From: CAYNFR01 sp964616755
Lineage (GTDB): Bacteria > Bacteroidota > Bacteroidia > Chitinophagales > Saprospiraceae
Assembly (NCBI GenBank): GCA_964616755.1
Contig: CAZTSI010000003.1
Coordinates: 76,923-140,922, forward strand
DNA: 64,000 nt
Direction: 5' to 3'
Shown: one piece after another, positions 26,093 through 34,726 of the stretch
Numbering within the stretch: position 1 is the stretch's first letter
How the letters are laid out: every line of letters begins with the position of its first letter
Notes under the pieces: generated by a model
Seen by the model: only the letters and a program-made list of their open reading frames with translations
Databases searched by the model: none
What the model was told of the DNA's origin: nothing
Translations under genes and position numbers: made by a program

Positions 26093-27400
26093 ATGCGGAC
26101 AAAAGGTAAACAACAAAAGGTGCAGGTGATCACCCTAGGGTGCTCGAAAAATCTGGTCGATTCAGAAAATATCATCACCCAATTACAGGGCAATAAGATC
26201 AATGCATTTCACGAATACGAAAATGAGGATCCAGAGGTAGTCATTGTCAATACTTGCGGATTTATTGAATCAGCCAAAGAGGAATCTATCAATACCATCC
26301 TTGATAATGTGCGGCGTAAAAATGAAGGGGAGATAACTAAACTCTATGTCACTGGATGTCTTTCTCAACGATATAGAGATGATTTGGAAAGAGAAATACC
26401 TGAGGTCGACGCTTATTTTGGCACCCTAGAGCTGCCTAGTTTACTAGCAAAGTTTAATGCTGATTATAAACATGAACTCATTGGTGAGCGTCGAACGACT
26501 ACACTACAACACTATGCTTATTTGAAGATTTCAGAAGGTTGCAACCGGACGTGTAGTTTTTGCGCTATACCCTTAATGCGAGGTAGACATATTTCTCGTC
26601 CGGTCGAAGAATTGGTGCATGAGGCGAAGAATTTAGCCAAACGAGGCATCAAGGAAATCATTCTTATTGCACAAGAGTTGACCTACTACGGCTTAGATTT
26701 ATATAAGAAGAGAGAGCTCAATCGGTTGCTTTATGCGTTGAGCGAAGTTGAGGGCATCGAATGGATACGCCTGCATTATGCATATCCTTCAAAATTTCCA
26801 ACAGAAGTGTTTGAGGCGATGGCTAATTTGCCCAAAGTGTGTAATTATTTGGATATACCGCTGCAACATGCTAACGATGCAGTGTTAGGTAGAATGAGAA
26901 GACAGACCACTCAGGCATATATGACAGAGTTGCTGGATGAGGCTCGGGCGAGTATTCCGGGGTTAGCCCTGCGTACGACATTTCTTGTAGGTTTTCCGGG
27001 GGAGACAGAAGAGGAATTTGCGGATTTGATGCGATTTGTAGAAGAGCAGCGCTTTGAGCGAGTGGGGGTTTTTGCCTACAGTCATGAAGATGGTACTAGC
27101 GCCTACGAGCTAGAAGACGACGTTGCCCCTGATGTTAAAAGAGATAGAATAGATCGACTCATGGAATTGCAACGCGACATCTCATTAGAAAAAAATGTGG
27201 CCCGCATTGGTCAGAAAATGAAAGTTTTGATCGATCGAAAAGAAGGTGAATATTATATCGGACGCACAGAGTATGATTCACCAGAAGTCGATAATGAGGT
27301 ATTGATAAAAGCCGTAGATCAATATTTGCGCGAGGGGGACATCGTTGATACTGAGATAATTGATGCAGAAGAGTTTGACTTGTATGCCAAAGTTGTGTGA
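26093..27400 (+). CDS. rimO: Ribosomal protein S12 methylthiotransferase
   Basis: A 435-residue radical-SAM enzyme that adds a methylthio group to an Asp of ribosomal protein S12. The N-terminal MTTase domain has its three iron-sulfur Cys in ITLGCSKNLVDSEN, NTCGFIESAKEES and VTGCLSQRY. The radical-SAM cluster is SEGCNRTCSFCAIPLMRGRH (CxxxCxxC). A TRAM domain closes the protein. It differs from MiaB by SKNLVDSEN and by the CAIPLMRG motif. The ATG at 26093 is chosen over an in-frame TTG at 26036. Single gene, divergent from the barrel protein. Confidence 0.95.
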   Translation: MRTKGKQQKVQVITLGCSKNLVDSENIITQLQGNKINAFHEYENEDPEVVIVNTCGFIESAKEESINTILDNVRRKNEGEITKLYVTGCLSQRYRDDLEREIPEVDAYFGTLELPSLLAKFNADYKHELIGERRTTTLQHYAYLKISEGCNRTCSFCAIPLMRGRHISRPVEELVHEAKNLAKRGIKEIILIAQELTYYGLDLYKKRELNRLLYALSEVEGIEWIRLHYAYPSKFPTEVFEAMANLPKVCNYLDIPLQHANDAVLGRMRRQTTQAYMTELLDEARASIPGLALRTTFLVGFPGETEEEFADLMRFVEEQRFERVGVFAYSHEDGTSAYELEDDVAPDVKRDRIDRLMELQRDISLEKNVARIGQKMKVLIDRKEGEYYIGRTEYDSPEVDNEVLIKAVDQYLREGDIVDTEIIDAEEFDLYAKVV

Positions 27401-27436
27401 ACTCAACTAAATGTCAGCTTTATTGTTTGATAGGCT

Positions 27437-27886
27437 ATGGCATATGCAGAGGATAGTTGGTTTGCTAAGGACATTGACCCAAAATGGCAGGCGGTCATAG
27501 CGGTATGTCTAATACCGTGTATGACTTTTTTGTTTTGGTTGCCTTCCGCGTTAGGCGCATTTACATTGCCTGTTTATTTTGCTTGGACGGTAGCAGCGGC
27601 CATCACTTTGTTATATGCATCGTTAAGTAGTATCTTAAGTTTATCCTCTAAGGATCCAGTCAGATATTGGGGAAGGTCGATTTCTGGTTATGCGGCAGTG
27701 GTGGTGTTGGGCGGTTTTTTTGCTTACGCCATGACAGGATTGAGTATTTATGAGGCGATGTCCTTTAGTTGGATCTATGTTGTGTTTACCTTTGTATATT
27801 TAGTGTTTTTATCTATAGTTTCTGCAATACGAAAGATTGTAGACATAGCACAGCGACAAGATAGACGAATGCGGGGAGAGGAATAG
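27437..27886 (+). CDS. Hypothetical four-helix membrane protein
   Basis: A 149-residue protein with four predicted helices: VIAVCLIPCMTFLFWL, PVYFAWTVAAAITLLYASL, YAAVVVLGGFFAYAMTGL and IYVVFTFVYLVFLSIVS. Short basic C-terminal tail RQDRRMRGEE. No family recognised. It starts 36 bases after rimO and 34 bases before msrB, so it may share their transcript. Confidence 0.65.
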   Translation: MAYAEDSWFAKDIDPKWQAVIAVCLIPCMTFLFWLPSALGAFTLPVYFAWTVAAAITLLYASLSSILSLSSKDPVRYWGRSISGYAAVVVLGGFFAYAMTGLSIYEAMSFSWIYVVFTFVYLVFLSIVSAIRKIVDIAQRQDRRMRGEE

Positions 27887-27920
27887 AGGTCTTATTTATC
27901 AATAGTACAATAGAATTATT

Positions 27921-28457
27921 ATGCGTTTATTTATTCGGATATCTATATATGGGCTTTTCTTGAGCTTGATACTCGGGGCGTGCCAATCACATTCCAGCTC
28001 GGTTCAAAAACCTTCTTCAGTCTCTACGATAGCTATCGTGGCTGATTTGCCAGTCAGTATTCTTCCAATCCAAAAGTCTGAGGAGGAGTGGAAAAAGGAA
28101 CTTACAGAATTAGAGTATTATGTGATTCGCGAAAAAGGCACTGAGCGCGCATTTACAGGTGAATTGAATTATGAAAAGAGGGAAGGCGTTTTTACTTGTC
28201 GTGCGTGTGCGTTACCTCTATTTGCTAGCCATACTAAGTTTGAATCGGGTACGGGTTGGCCAAGCTTTTATGAGCCCGTTCGTGACGATGTAATTGCAGA
28301 TGAGGTAGATTATATCATTGGATATCCGCGGACCGAGGTCAACTGTGCACGTTGTGGTGGTCATTTAGGGCATGTATTTAAAGATGGGCCAAAGCCCACT
28401 GGTCTCAGATATTGTATCAATTCCGCATCGTTAAATTTTTTGGCGGCTAAGGAGTAA
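27921..28457 (+). CDS. msrB: Exported peptide-methionine (R)-S-oxide reductase, lipoprotein
   Basis: A 178-residue protein with a lipoprotein signal (LFLSLILGACQSH, Cys at about residue 21) and an MsrB domain. The zinc-type CxxC pairs are TCRACALP and CARCGGH, flanking GTGWPSFYEP. The catalytic Cys is in LRYCINSASL. It reduces methionine-R-sulfoxide in periplasmic or surface proteins, a repair role. MsrB is normally cytosolic; here the signal places it outside the inner membrane. A short linker of about 30 residues after the lipid Cys separates anchor and domain. Confidence 0.93.
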   Translation: MRLFIRISIYGLFLSLILGACQSHSSSVQKPSSVSTIAIVADLPVSILPIQKSEEEWKKELTELEYYVIREKGTERAFTGELNYEKREGVFTCRACALPLFASHTKFESGTGWPSFYEPVRDDVIADEVDYIIGYPRTEVNCARCGGHLGHVFKDGPKPTGLRYCINSASLNFLAAKE

Positions 28458-28910
28458 AAAAGCTTACCTGACTTAGTGCGATTGTTGCCAATCAACATAG
28501 ATCTGTGAAATATTAAAGTTCATAAAACGCAAGAGGCTTATGATTATATTTATTTTTTTATCTAGGATAATGTTGAGCTATTTGAGATAGGATTCTAAGC
28601 TCTATTTTCTTAGAAAGAGAAATGTCTGCCATCCGTCACATCTTATATATTGGCAATATGTTTCTCGAAGCCAATTTTTCCTTCTATTTGGCAATATTCA
28701 AGTGAAATCCCCTAAATTATATGATGATAGTTTATTACCGAGCATTCTATTGCGCGACAATATTTGGGTGTCATTGACCAAAATAATGTTGGGCTGCACT
28801 TTTGTTCAGGCCACGACAATCATACGATAATTATTTTTTTATCCACCGACGCAGCCTTTTCAAGGCATATCTTGTACCTTAATTTAAACCTCCGCCACAA
28901 ACTCAATATA
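28458..28910. other. Intergenic region before the ECF sigma gene
   Basis: 453 bases, A+T-rich, with no coding frame I trust. It carries the bipartite motif at 28851-28876 described separately. The frame of the sigma gene stays open back to 28764 without an ATG. Confidence 0.5.
28851..28876 (+). promoter_or_regulatory. Candidate ECF-type bipartite promoter
   Basis: GCAGCC (28851-28856), 16 bases, TGTA (28873-28876), then GTG start of the sigma gene 34 bases on. The same arrangement at the same spacing precedes the surface-protein gene at 30848-30873, with an ATCCAC-x-ACGCAGCCTTTT context in both. The pattern suggests a shared sigma or regulator; autoregulation by the ECF factor is inferred. 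Confidence 0.45.
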
Positions 28911-29447
28911 GTGGATATAGATTTTAACCACATCATTGCCAAATGCCGTTCCCGAGAGCGCGAAGCTCAAAAGGAGCTCTATCGGCGTTTTTACTCTTAC
29001 GGTATGAGTATCTGTATACGCTATGTAGAAGATAAGCAAGAAGCAACTTTGATATTAAATGACGGTTTTTTGAAGGTATTCAATAACATTCAGGCTTATG
29101 ATACTCAGCTTGATTTTAAACCTTGGTTTAAAACGATTATGGTAAATACAGCACTGAACTATCTGAAAAAGATGAAAAAATTTTCAAAAGAAATAAATCT
29201 TGAAACAGCCGGCGAAGTAAGCGTCTCTGATAATTTGCTGAGCCAATTTGCTTATCAAGAATTGGTAAATATGATTCAGCAACTATCTTTGGCCTATCGT
29301 ACTGTTTTTAATATGTATGTCTTGGATGGTTATAAACATGAGGAAATAGCGCTGCAACTGGGCATCACCGTAAGTACCTCTAAATCGAACCTAACTAGGG
29401 CTAAGGAAAAATTGAGAACAATGATTAATCAATCGCTCGATCGATAA
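28911..29447 (+). CDS. ECF-type RNA polymerase sigma factor
   Basis: 178 residues from GTG 28911. The frame is open upstream to TTG 28764, but that part is not sigma-like. Region 2 is visible (AKCRSREREAQKELYRRFYSYGMSICIRYV, then DFKPWFKTIMVNTALNYLKK), and region 4 is LSLAYRTVFNMYVLDGYKHEEIALQLGITVSTSKSNLTRAKEKL, with the helix-turn-helix. It directs polymerase to extracytoplasmic-stress type promoters. The barrel protein follows five bases later and is the obvious regulator partner. Confidence 0.85.
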   Translation: MDIDFNHIIAKCRSREREAQKELYRRFYSYGMSICIRYVEDKQEATLILNDGFLKVFNNIQAYDTQLDFKPWFKTIMVNTALNYLKKMKKFSKEINLETAGEVSVSDNLLSQFAYQELVNMIQQLSLAYRTVFNMYVLDGYKHEEIALQLGITVSTSKSNLTRAKEKLRTMINQSLDR

Positions 29448-29452
29448 AAATT

Positions 29453-30766
29453 ATGGCAAACTGGCCTGACGATAAAGACTTAGAATCGTTTTTTCAGCAT
29501 GGTAATGAAAAACACGATTTCCCATTGGATACCGAAGCTTGGGATCAAATGGAAAAATTATTGGATCGAGATAAGCGTCGCAGACGATTGTTTTGGATAT
29601 TTCGCTTAGGTGCGCTATCATTATTGGTACTTGCCGTGGTGTTGTTTAGCAACGCTGATGTAAGAACTTACTTTTTTAACAATAGTCTCTCCGAACCGTC
29701 AACCTCGACGTTCAATATTCAAAATAAATACGCGCCAATAGTGTCGTCTGTAATTGAGCAATCGTTATCTTCAGATGCTTCAGTAATGACAATTCGTCAA
29801 GAGCAATTGCCTTTTAAGGCCAATGATGCCCAAAGGATAAATGCAAGCTCTAGTGGTGATATTCAAGAAAAAAGAACAGCGGATCCTCCCATTGCTCCGC
29901 CGTTGCGTCTAACCATAAATAATGGAATGAATCGAACCGACCCTCGCATTACTTTAGATAGCGCCATTGATCAAAAGTACATTAATGAGGCACCGAAAGA
30001 TTTTGTATCCAAGGCATTATTAGGGAATCAGAGTACCTTAAAAATTGAGGATGTGAACATTGATTTGCCTAATATTATAGATATTGTACGGTTGCCAAGC
30101 TTAAGGATTTCGTCTTTACTTACAACAAGTCTCCCTGAGCCTTTACTGGAAAGAATAAAATACCCGAGTGAGGTTTCGACAGAAACAAAAGCTAATTGGG
30201 ATATCGGAGTTCAATTAGGAGCGGAAACTTCATGGACGCCACATGGTGAATTTAGTGATATTGATTTAGTCGTAGGATTAAGTGTAGGAAGGCATCTTGG
30301 ACAAAGATGGATATTGTCTTCGAGATTAGTGTATATAGCTGATCGATATATCACAGGCAAGGACGATTATAATCCCACGAAACCTTTTTTTGAAAGCGGA
30401 ATGTTACCTGAAACCATAGATGCTAGATTTAATATGTTTGAACTTCAATTGGGGGGTAGCTATCATTTTAAATCAACTTATAGTTCTGGTCTTTTTGTTA
30501 GTGGATTCTTAAATTCTAACTTCATCCTCAAGGAATCTTACTCCTATCGCTTTGAGGATCATCGTGCAGATTTCAAAAGCAGTTGGGCGCAGAGTGACAA
30601 TACTGTTTTAAGTTCAATCTCATTAGCTGCAGGATATCGAATCGTATTGCCTAATGGCGCACGATTGAATATTTCTCCTTATTTAAAGATTCCCATAAAT
30701 CCTATTGGTCATGGCAATGCAATGTTGTCTGCATATGGATTTGGCGCGACGTATTTCTTAAAATAG
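29453..30766 (+). CDS. Putative anti-sigma protein with C-terminal outer-membrane barrel-like domain
   Basis: 437 residues. The N-terminus is acidic and short (WPDDKDLESFFQHGNEKHDFPLDTEAWDQMEKLLDRDKRRRR), then one helix at about residues 46-66 (LFWIFRLGALSLLVLAVVLFS). A long low-complexity periplasmic linker follows. From about 245 comes a beta-rich domain of the OMP-b-brl type: WDIGVQLGAETSWT, VVGLSVGRHLGQRWILSSRLVY, ARFNMFELQLGGSYHF and a closing YGFGATYFLK. The layout, inner-membrane helix plus barrel-like tail, would let it bind the sigma on one side and sense the outer membrane on the other. Adjacent to the ECF gene, same operon. Function is inferred. Confidence 0.75.
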   Translation: MANWPDDKDLESFFQHGNEKHDFPLDTEAWDQMEKLLDRDKRRRRLFWIFRLGALSLLVLAVVLFSNADVRTYFFNNSLSEPSTSTFNIQNKYAPIVSSVIEQSLSSDASVMTIRQEQLPFKANDAQRINASSSGDIQEKRTADPPIAPPLRLTINNGMNRTDPRITLDSAIDQKYINEAPKDFVSKALLGNQSTLKIEDVNIDLPNIIDIVRLPSLRISSLLTTSLPEPLLERIKYPSEVSTETKANWDIGVQLGAETSWTPHGEFSDIDLVVGLSVGRHLGQRWILSSRLVYIADRYITGKDDYNPTKPFFESGMLPETIDARFNMFELQLGGSYHFKSTYSSGLFVSGFLNSNFILKESYSYRFEDHRADFKSSWAQSDNTVLSSISLAAGYRIVLPNGARLNISPYLKIPINPIGHGNAMLSAYGFGATYFLK

Positions 30767-30847
30767 TTTTCGATTTCCATACTTTATTCTTTAACGTATT
30801 CCTTGCATTGGAATATGTATTTATTTAAAATATAATATTATCCACAC

Positions 30848-30873
30848 GCAGCCTTTTTAAAAGGGGAATTGTA
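30848..30873 (+). promoter_or_regulatory. Candidate ECF-type bipartite promoter of the surface-protein gene
   Basis: GCAGCC (30848-30853), 16 bases, TGTA (30870-30873); ATG follows 67 bases later. It parallels the motif at 28851-28876. A tandem GTACGCA repeat (30885-30899) lies between the motif and the gene. Confidence 0.45.
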
Positions 30874-30940
30874 ATGGTATTAATGTACGCAGTACGCAGT
30901 ACACTTTTTACGAATTTTAAATCATTAAAACTAATTCAAT

Positions 30941-32999
30941 ATGAAAAGGAATTGCAACTTTTTGTTTTTATTATTTTTCATTTTTTTGCTAGGTAATGTC
31001 TCTAGCCAGGTGCGGATAAATGAAATATCTTCAACGGGGTTTGTTGAATTAATCAATACTGGAATGGACACGGTTGATATTTCTAATTATTGGTTATGCG
31101 ATCGACCTATTTACGAACAGTTAAAGGATTTGAAAACAGAGTGTGGGTCATTAAATTTGGCACCAGGCGCTGCAGTAGTGGTGCAAACCACTAATATTCA
31201 GATAAATCCGGCAGGGGATGAATTGGGACTTTTTACAAGCAGTAATTTTAATAGCTCTACGGCTATTATAGATTATGTCCTTTGGGGAAACCGTTCAGGA
31301 TCAGTTCGGTCTTCTGTGGCTATTGATGCGGGTATCTGGTTCGTTGGTGATGTAGCCGTAGCATTTGCTGAAACACAATCTTTATTGTGGGACGGTGCTG
31401 GTGATCGTGCGAATAATTGGTCAGCCGGAAATACATCCATTTGTAATAGCATGGCTGCTTGCGAAATTATGGGCGGCATGTTGACAGGTGGGCCATTCAC
31501 CTTTTGTGTGGGCGATGGTGTGGCGGNNNNNNNNNNNNNNNNNNNNNNNNNNNNNNNNNNNNNNNNNNNNNNNNNNNNNNNNNNNNNNNNNNNNNNNNNN
31601 NNNNNNNNNNNNNNNNNNNNNNNNNNAAGATGGCTTGATGGGTGCTGCTGTAGGTGCGAATGCGAGTGACCTAGAGGGCTGCTTTAGTTTGTCAAATCCT
31701 ATTACGGTTAATAGAGTGATGCCATCAGGCGGCATGTTGACAGGTGGGCCATTCACCTTTTGTGTGGGCGATGGTGTGGCGGACAATATATCAGCGAATG
31801 CGATTAGCTTGACGGGCAATACAGGTAGCAACTCACAGTGGGTCATTACAGATGCCGACGGAAATATCCTAGGTTTACCTCCGACATTCAGTGCGGTAAA
31901 TTTTGATGATGCTGGTGATGGTGTGTGCTTAGTGTGGCATTTAAGTTATGAAGATGGCTTGATGGGTGCTGCTGTAGGTGCGAATGCGAGTGACCTAGAG
32001 GGCTGTTTTAGTTTGTCAAATCCTATTACGGTCAATAGAGTCACAGGCACAGCCTGTGCGGGAATATGCGAAGTAGATGGCGGCACCATTAGTTTAGCTA
32101 GTGGAGGGCAGTCTATAACGCAGTGTGCGGGCGCTATCAGATTTAGTGTTAGACATAATACAAGCTCAGACCTTGATTACTATTATGTAATCACAGATGA
32201 GCATAGTACGATTCTTGAATTCCTCAACAGTGAGGGAAATGGGACATTAGACCTAAGCGCAGCTCCGGCTGGTGTTTGCCTTATTTATGGTTATAGCACA
32301 AATGGCGCTGTATTGCCAATACCAGGAATGAACATAAGTAGTTTACGTTCTCAAATTTGTGGTGATATCTCTTCTAATTATATACGATTGACAAGGTTGT
32401 CTGAAGCAGAATGTATGAATAACTGTCATGCTCCTTATAACATCAGAACAAGTCTGTTGGGTAATGCCACAAATGTAAGATGGTCAAGAGTAGAAGAGGC
32501 ACGTGGTTACCAATTGAGATTCTATTTTCCATCTACGATGCGCGAAATTCTTGTGCCCGTGAGAAGCACTCATGTTCGTGTTTCTGGATTCGGTGGCAGA
32601 ACATTTGAACTGAGTATTCGAACGATTTGTGAGGACGGCACATTCTCCGACTATTCTGATCCAATTATATTTAATGCGCACAATGCAGGACTATTGGTTG
32701 CATCCAATCGTTCAGATGAATTGAAGATAGATGAACTGTCGGACGATCTTTCTTTTGAGAGTTTCCCCAATCCTTTTACGGATGTATTAATCATTCAGGC
32801 TAGAGGAATGTCGGGTACAGTGAATGTAGAATTATATGATGTGATGGGAGCGCGTCAATATCAGATGATTCAGTATTTACATGATGACCAATTAGTTATA
32901 CCTACGGCACATTTGACGAATGGTATATATATATTGCAAATTTCCAATGAGCAGGGAGGATATACAAGACAAAAAATGATAAAGACCTCGGCATATTGA
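30941..32999 (+). CDS. T9SS surface protein with lamin-tail domain and repeats (contains assembly gap)
   Basis: Signal peptide (NCNFLFLLFFIFLLGNVSSQ), then an LTD (lamin-tail) domain in about residues 22-125 (RINEISSTGFVELINTG...DISNYWLCDR, ending IIDYVLWGNRSG). At least two near-identical repeats of about 108 residues follow, then a fibronectin-like part and a T9SS type A sorting tail (FESFPNPFTDVLIIQARG, ELYDVMGARQ, LTNGIYILQISNEQGG). It is exported through T9SS and cell-surface attached. The 100-N run at 31527-31626 shifts the frame only because 100 is not a multiple of 3; filling the gap by homology with the next repeat gives 168 bases and restores one continuous frame. Full length is therefore uncertain. 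Confidence 0.85.
31472..32042 (+). repeat. Long tandem coding repeats (108-codon unit)
   Basis: Copy 1 starts at 31472 and is broken by the N run; copy 2 spans 31728-32042. Shared residues include GGMLTGGPFTFCVGDG, EDGLMGAAVGANASDLEG and FSLSNPITVNRV. The visible copies differ by only a few bases, and the last lacks the MPS joint. The unit is 324 bases. Confidence 0.85.
31527..31626. other. Assembly gap (100 N)
   Basis: Exactly 100 N, the usual placeholder for a gap of unknown length. It falls inside the repeats, so one or more repeat copies could be hidden. By alignment with copy 2 the minimum is 168 bases. Confidence 0.95.
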
Positions 33000-33051
33000 T
33001 ATTTCTCGTGGTATTTCCATATTCTCCTCTAGTATTATTTTCTTATAAAAC

Positions 33052-33085
33052 GTGGGCTATCTTTGATTAGGTAGCTCACTTTTTT
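33052..33085 (+). terminator. Intrinsic terminator after the T9SS gene
   Basis: GTGGGCTATC (33052-33061) and GGTAGCTCAC (33070-33079) form a 10-bp stem with two G-U pairs around an 8-base loop, followed directly by TTTTTT. About 50 bases past the stop codon. Confidence 0.8.
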
Positions 33086-33742
33086 GTTTGTCTCATTCGG
33101 TACGGACAATGTGGCAAAGGGTGCTATGTTTTCTGGATTGACTTCATCCTTGAATAGCTGTGCTGATTACCCCTATACAAAAAGTGTCAACTTACATTTG
33201 TATATGAAGTCAAGACAACAAGATTTCGATACCATAAGCTTTAAAACTATATGTAAGTGCTATGCATTTTTTGGTGCGAGTTTTAACATTATTAATTCCG
33301 AATTGCCTGCCTTTTAGAGTTCCATAGATGCAAATGAATACAAAGGGATGATAATTGCCCTCTTTACATTAACGGCGGGGCATTCCAGACCTTTCAGCGA
33401 CAAAATGGACGATCTGATTGCCCGAGCTAATTGCCCGAAAACCTATCATTTATGCGAGCACGCTGGCTTGTGATGTTTGTAGTCTCCTATATCCACTAAT
33501 AGCTTTCGTTGCTACTTTTATGGACTGGCGATTATTCCGTGGATTTTCTAAGGGAGTTTCGCCTACGGCTATTACTTGTTATGTAGTGGATGTAATTCCA
33601 GATCATGGAAGGGACGAGCCTTTTGATCGCTGATTAAACGCTATATTTGAGCAGTTCAGCATATAAGCGTTGGTCTTTTTTTTGGATTGAGAAGCGATAT
33701 AGTGCTTATGCTATGAATCACTGAATTAACTAAAATGCCACT
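33086..33742. other. Gene-poor region between the T9SS gene and the sensor kinase
   Basis: About 650 bases with no convincing gene. Short frames at 33084-33317 and 33418-33633 start with TTG or an arbitrary ATG and have no recognisable content. Fragments of a degenerate membrane-protein-like frame appear near 33500-33600, but stops interrupt every frame. It may hold the left border of an acquired kinase block. Confidence 0.4.
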
Positions 33743-34705
33743 ATGTCGATCGATCAAAAGCCTTATCCCTTTATCGAGGAGTATAAAGAAAATGAAATCC
33801 TAGCGTTCATGGATGAGTATTGGGGCAGCTATTTTAGGGGCGAACTCCAAACCTGGGCCTCCTATCTGTCCAAGGACTACCAGAACATCGGCACCACCAA
33901 AGAGGAGATTTGGAACAGCAAAAGGGGGATTGTCGAATATACTGAAAGGGTAATCGACCAAATGGTGGGCAGAGTAGAGACGAGAAATAAAATAACACAT
34001 GTCGTCCCGTACGGTCCATACTTCATGGTGCATGAACTGGGTGATTTGCATGTCAAAGCTGAGGAAGCTTGGGTTTTTTATGCCCATTTCCGGCTGTCTT
34101 CCCTATTGGAAAAATCAACGGACGGATGGAAAATCCTCCACCAGCACGGCTCCTTTCCCGATTCCAAAGCTGATGAAGGAGAAGCTTTCGGTTTTGATGA
34201 AATAAAAGTCGAAAACAAAAAACTACGGGATGCCATCCACGCCCGGATCGTTGAATTGCAAGAAAAAAACCGGGAGCTGGAAATCGAAGCCGCCTTAGAG
34301 CGTGTTCGGGCAGAAGCCATGGCGATGCAGTCCACCGCCGATTTTGAAAAAGTGACCAAACAACTTTTGGAGCAGATTAAAAAATTAAATATGGACGGTT
34401 TTACGGGGGCTTCTATTTTATTGATAGATGAAAATGAACTTTTTACATGGTGGGATTTTTCAGCTCCCGGAAATTTTGAAGATCCGAAAAGCCTAATCTC
34501 CAGATACGATCCTCATAAATATACCCACCTCGGAATGGATGTATTGGACAAATGGAAAAATGGTGAAAATTATATGGTGTTTGATTACGACCTGAAAAAA
34601 CTCAAAGCGGCTATCAAAGAATGGGAGGACATTAATCCCGAAATTGCCAATACATTCAGAGAAGCTATTGCTGGAGGTCACTTCACGCATCAATGGAATC
34701 CCTGA
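33743..34705 (+). CDS. N-terminal part of a sensor histidine kinase, ending at an in-frame TGA
   Basis: 320 residues before TGA 34703-34705. Residues about 10-150 form an NTF2/SnoaL-like domain (FMDEYWGSYFRGELQTWASYLSKDYQNIG, then SLLEKSTDGWKILHQHGSFP). A coiled coil follows (DAIHARIVELQEKNRELEIEAALERVRAEAMAMQST), then the first of three GAF-like sensor modules. The segment THQWNP before the stop continues in the same frame after it as GRLQNGLLTFDMVKPPDEDV, exactly as the later modules run, so this and the next entry were originally one gene. The TGA could be a real nonsense mutation or a sequencing error (GGA or CGA to TGA). Confidence 0.8.
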   Translation: MSIDQKPYPFIEEYKENEILAFMDEYWGSYFRGELQTWASYLSKDYQNIGTTKEEIWNSKRGIVEYTERVIDQMVGRVETRNKITHVVPYGPYFMVHELGDLHVKAEEAWVFYAHFRLSSLLEKSTDGWKILHQHGSFPDSKADEGEAFGFDEIKVENKKLRDAIHARIVELQEKNRELEIEAALERVRAEAMAMQSTADFEKVTKQLLEQIKKLNMDGFTGASILLIDENELFTWWDFSAPGNFEDPKSLISRYDPHKYTHLGMDVLDKWKNGENYMVFDYDLKKLKAAIKEWEDINPEIANTFREAIAGGHFTHQWNP

Positions 34706-34726
34706 GGCCGACTGCAGAATGGTTTA

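Noticed and set aside
31527..31669. True frameshift in the T9SS gene at the N run
   Set aside because: The shift equals the remainder of 100 divided by 3; repeat alignment predicts a 168-base gap and an unbroken frame.
33084..33633. Two short frames as genes
   Set aside because: No conserved residues, no plausible start signals, and stops in all frames around them.
34703..34705. Selenocysteine insertion at the kinase TGA
   Set aside because: No SECIS-like hairpin was seen after the codon and kinases of this family carry no Sec. Mutation or error is simpler.
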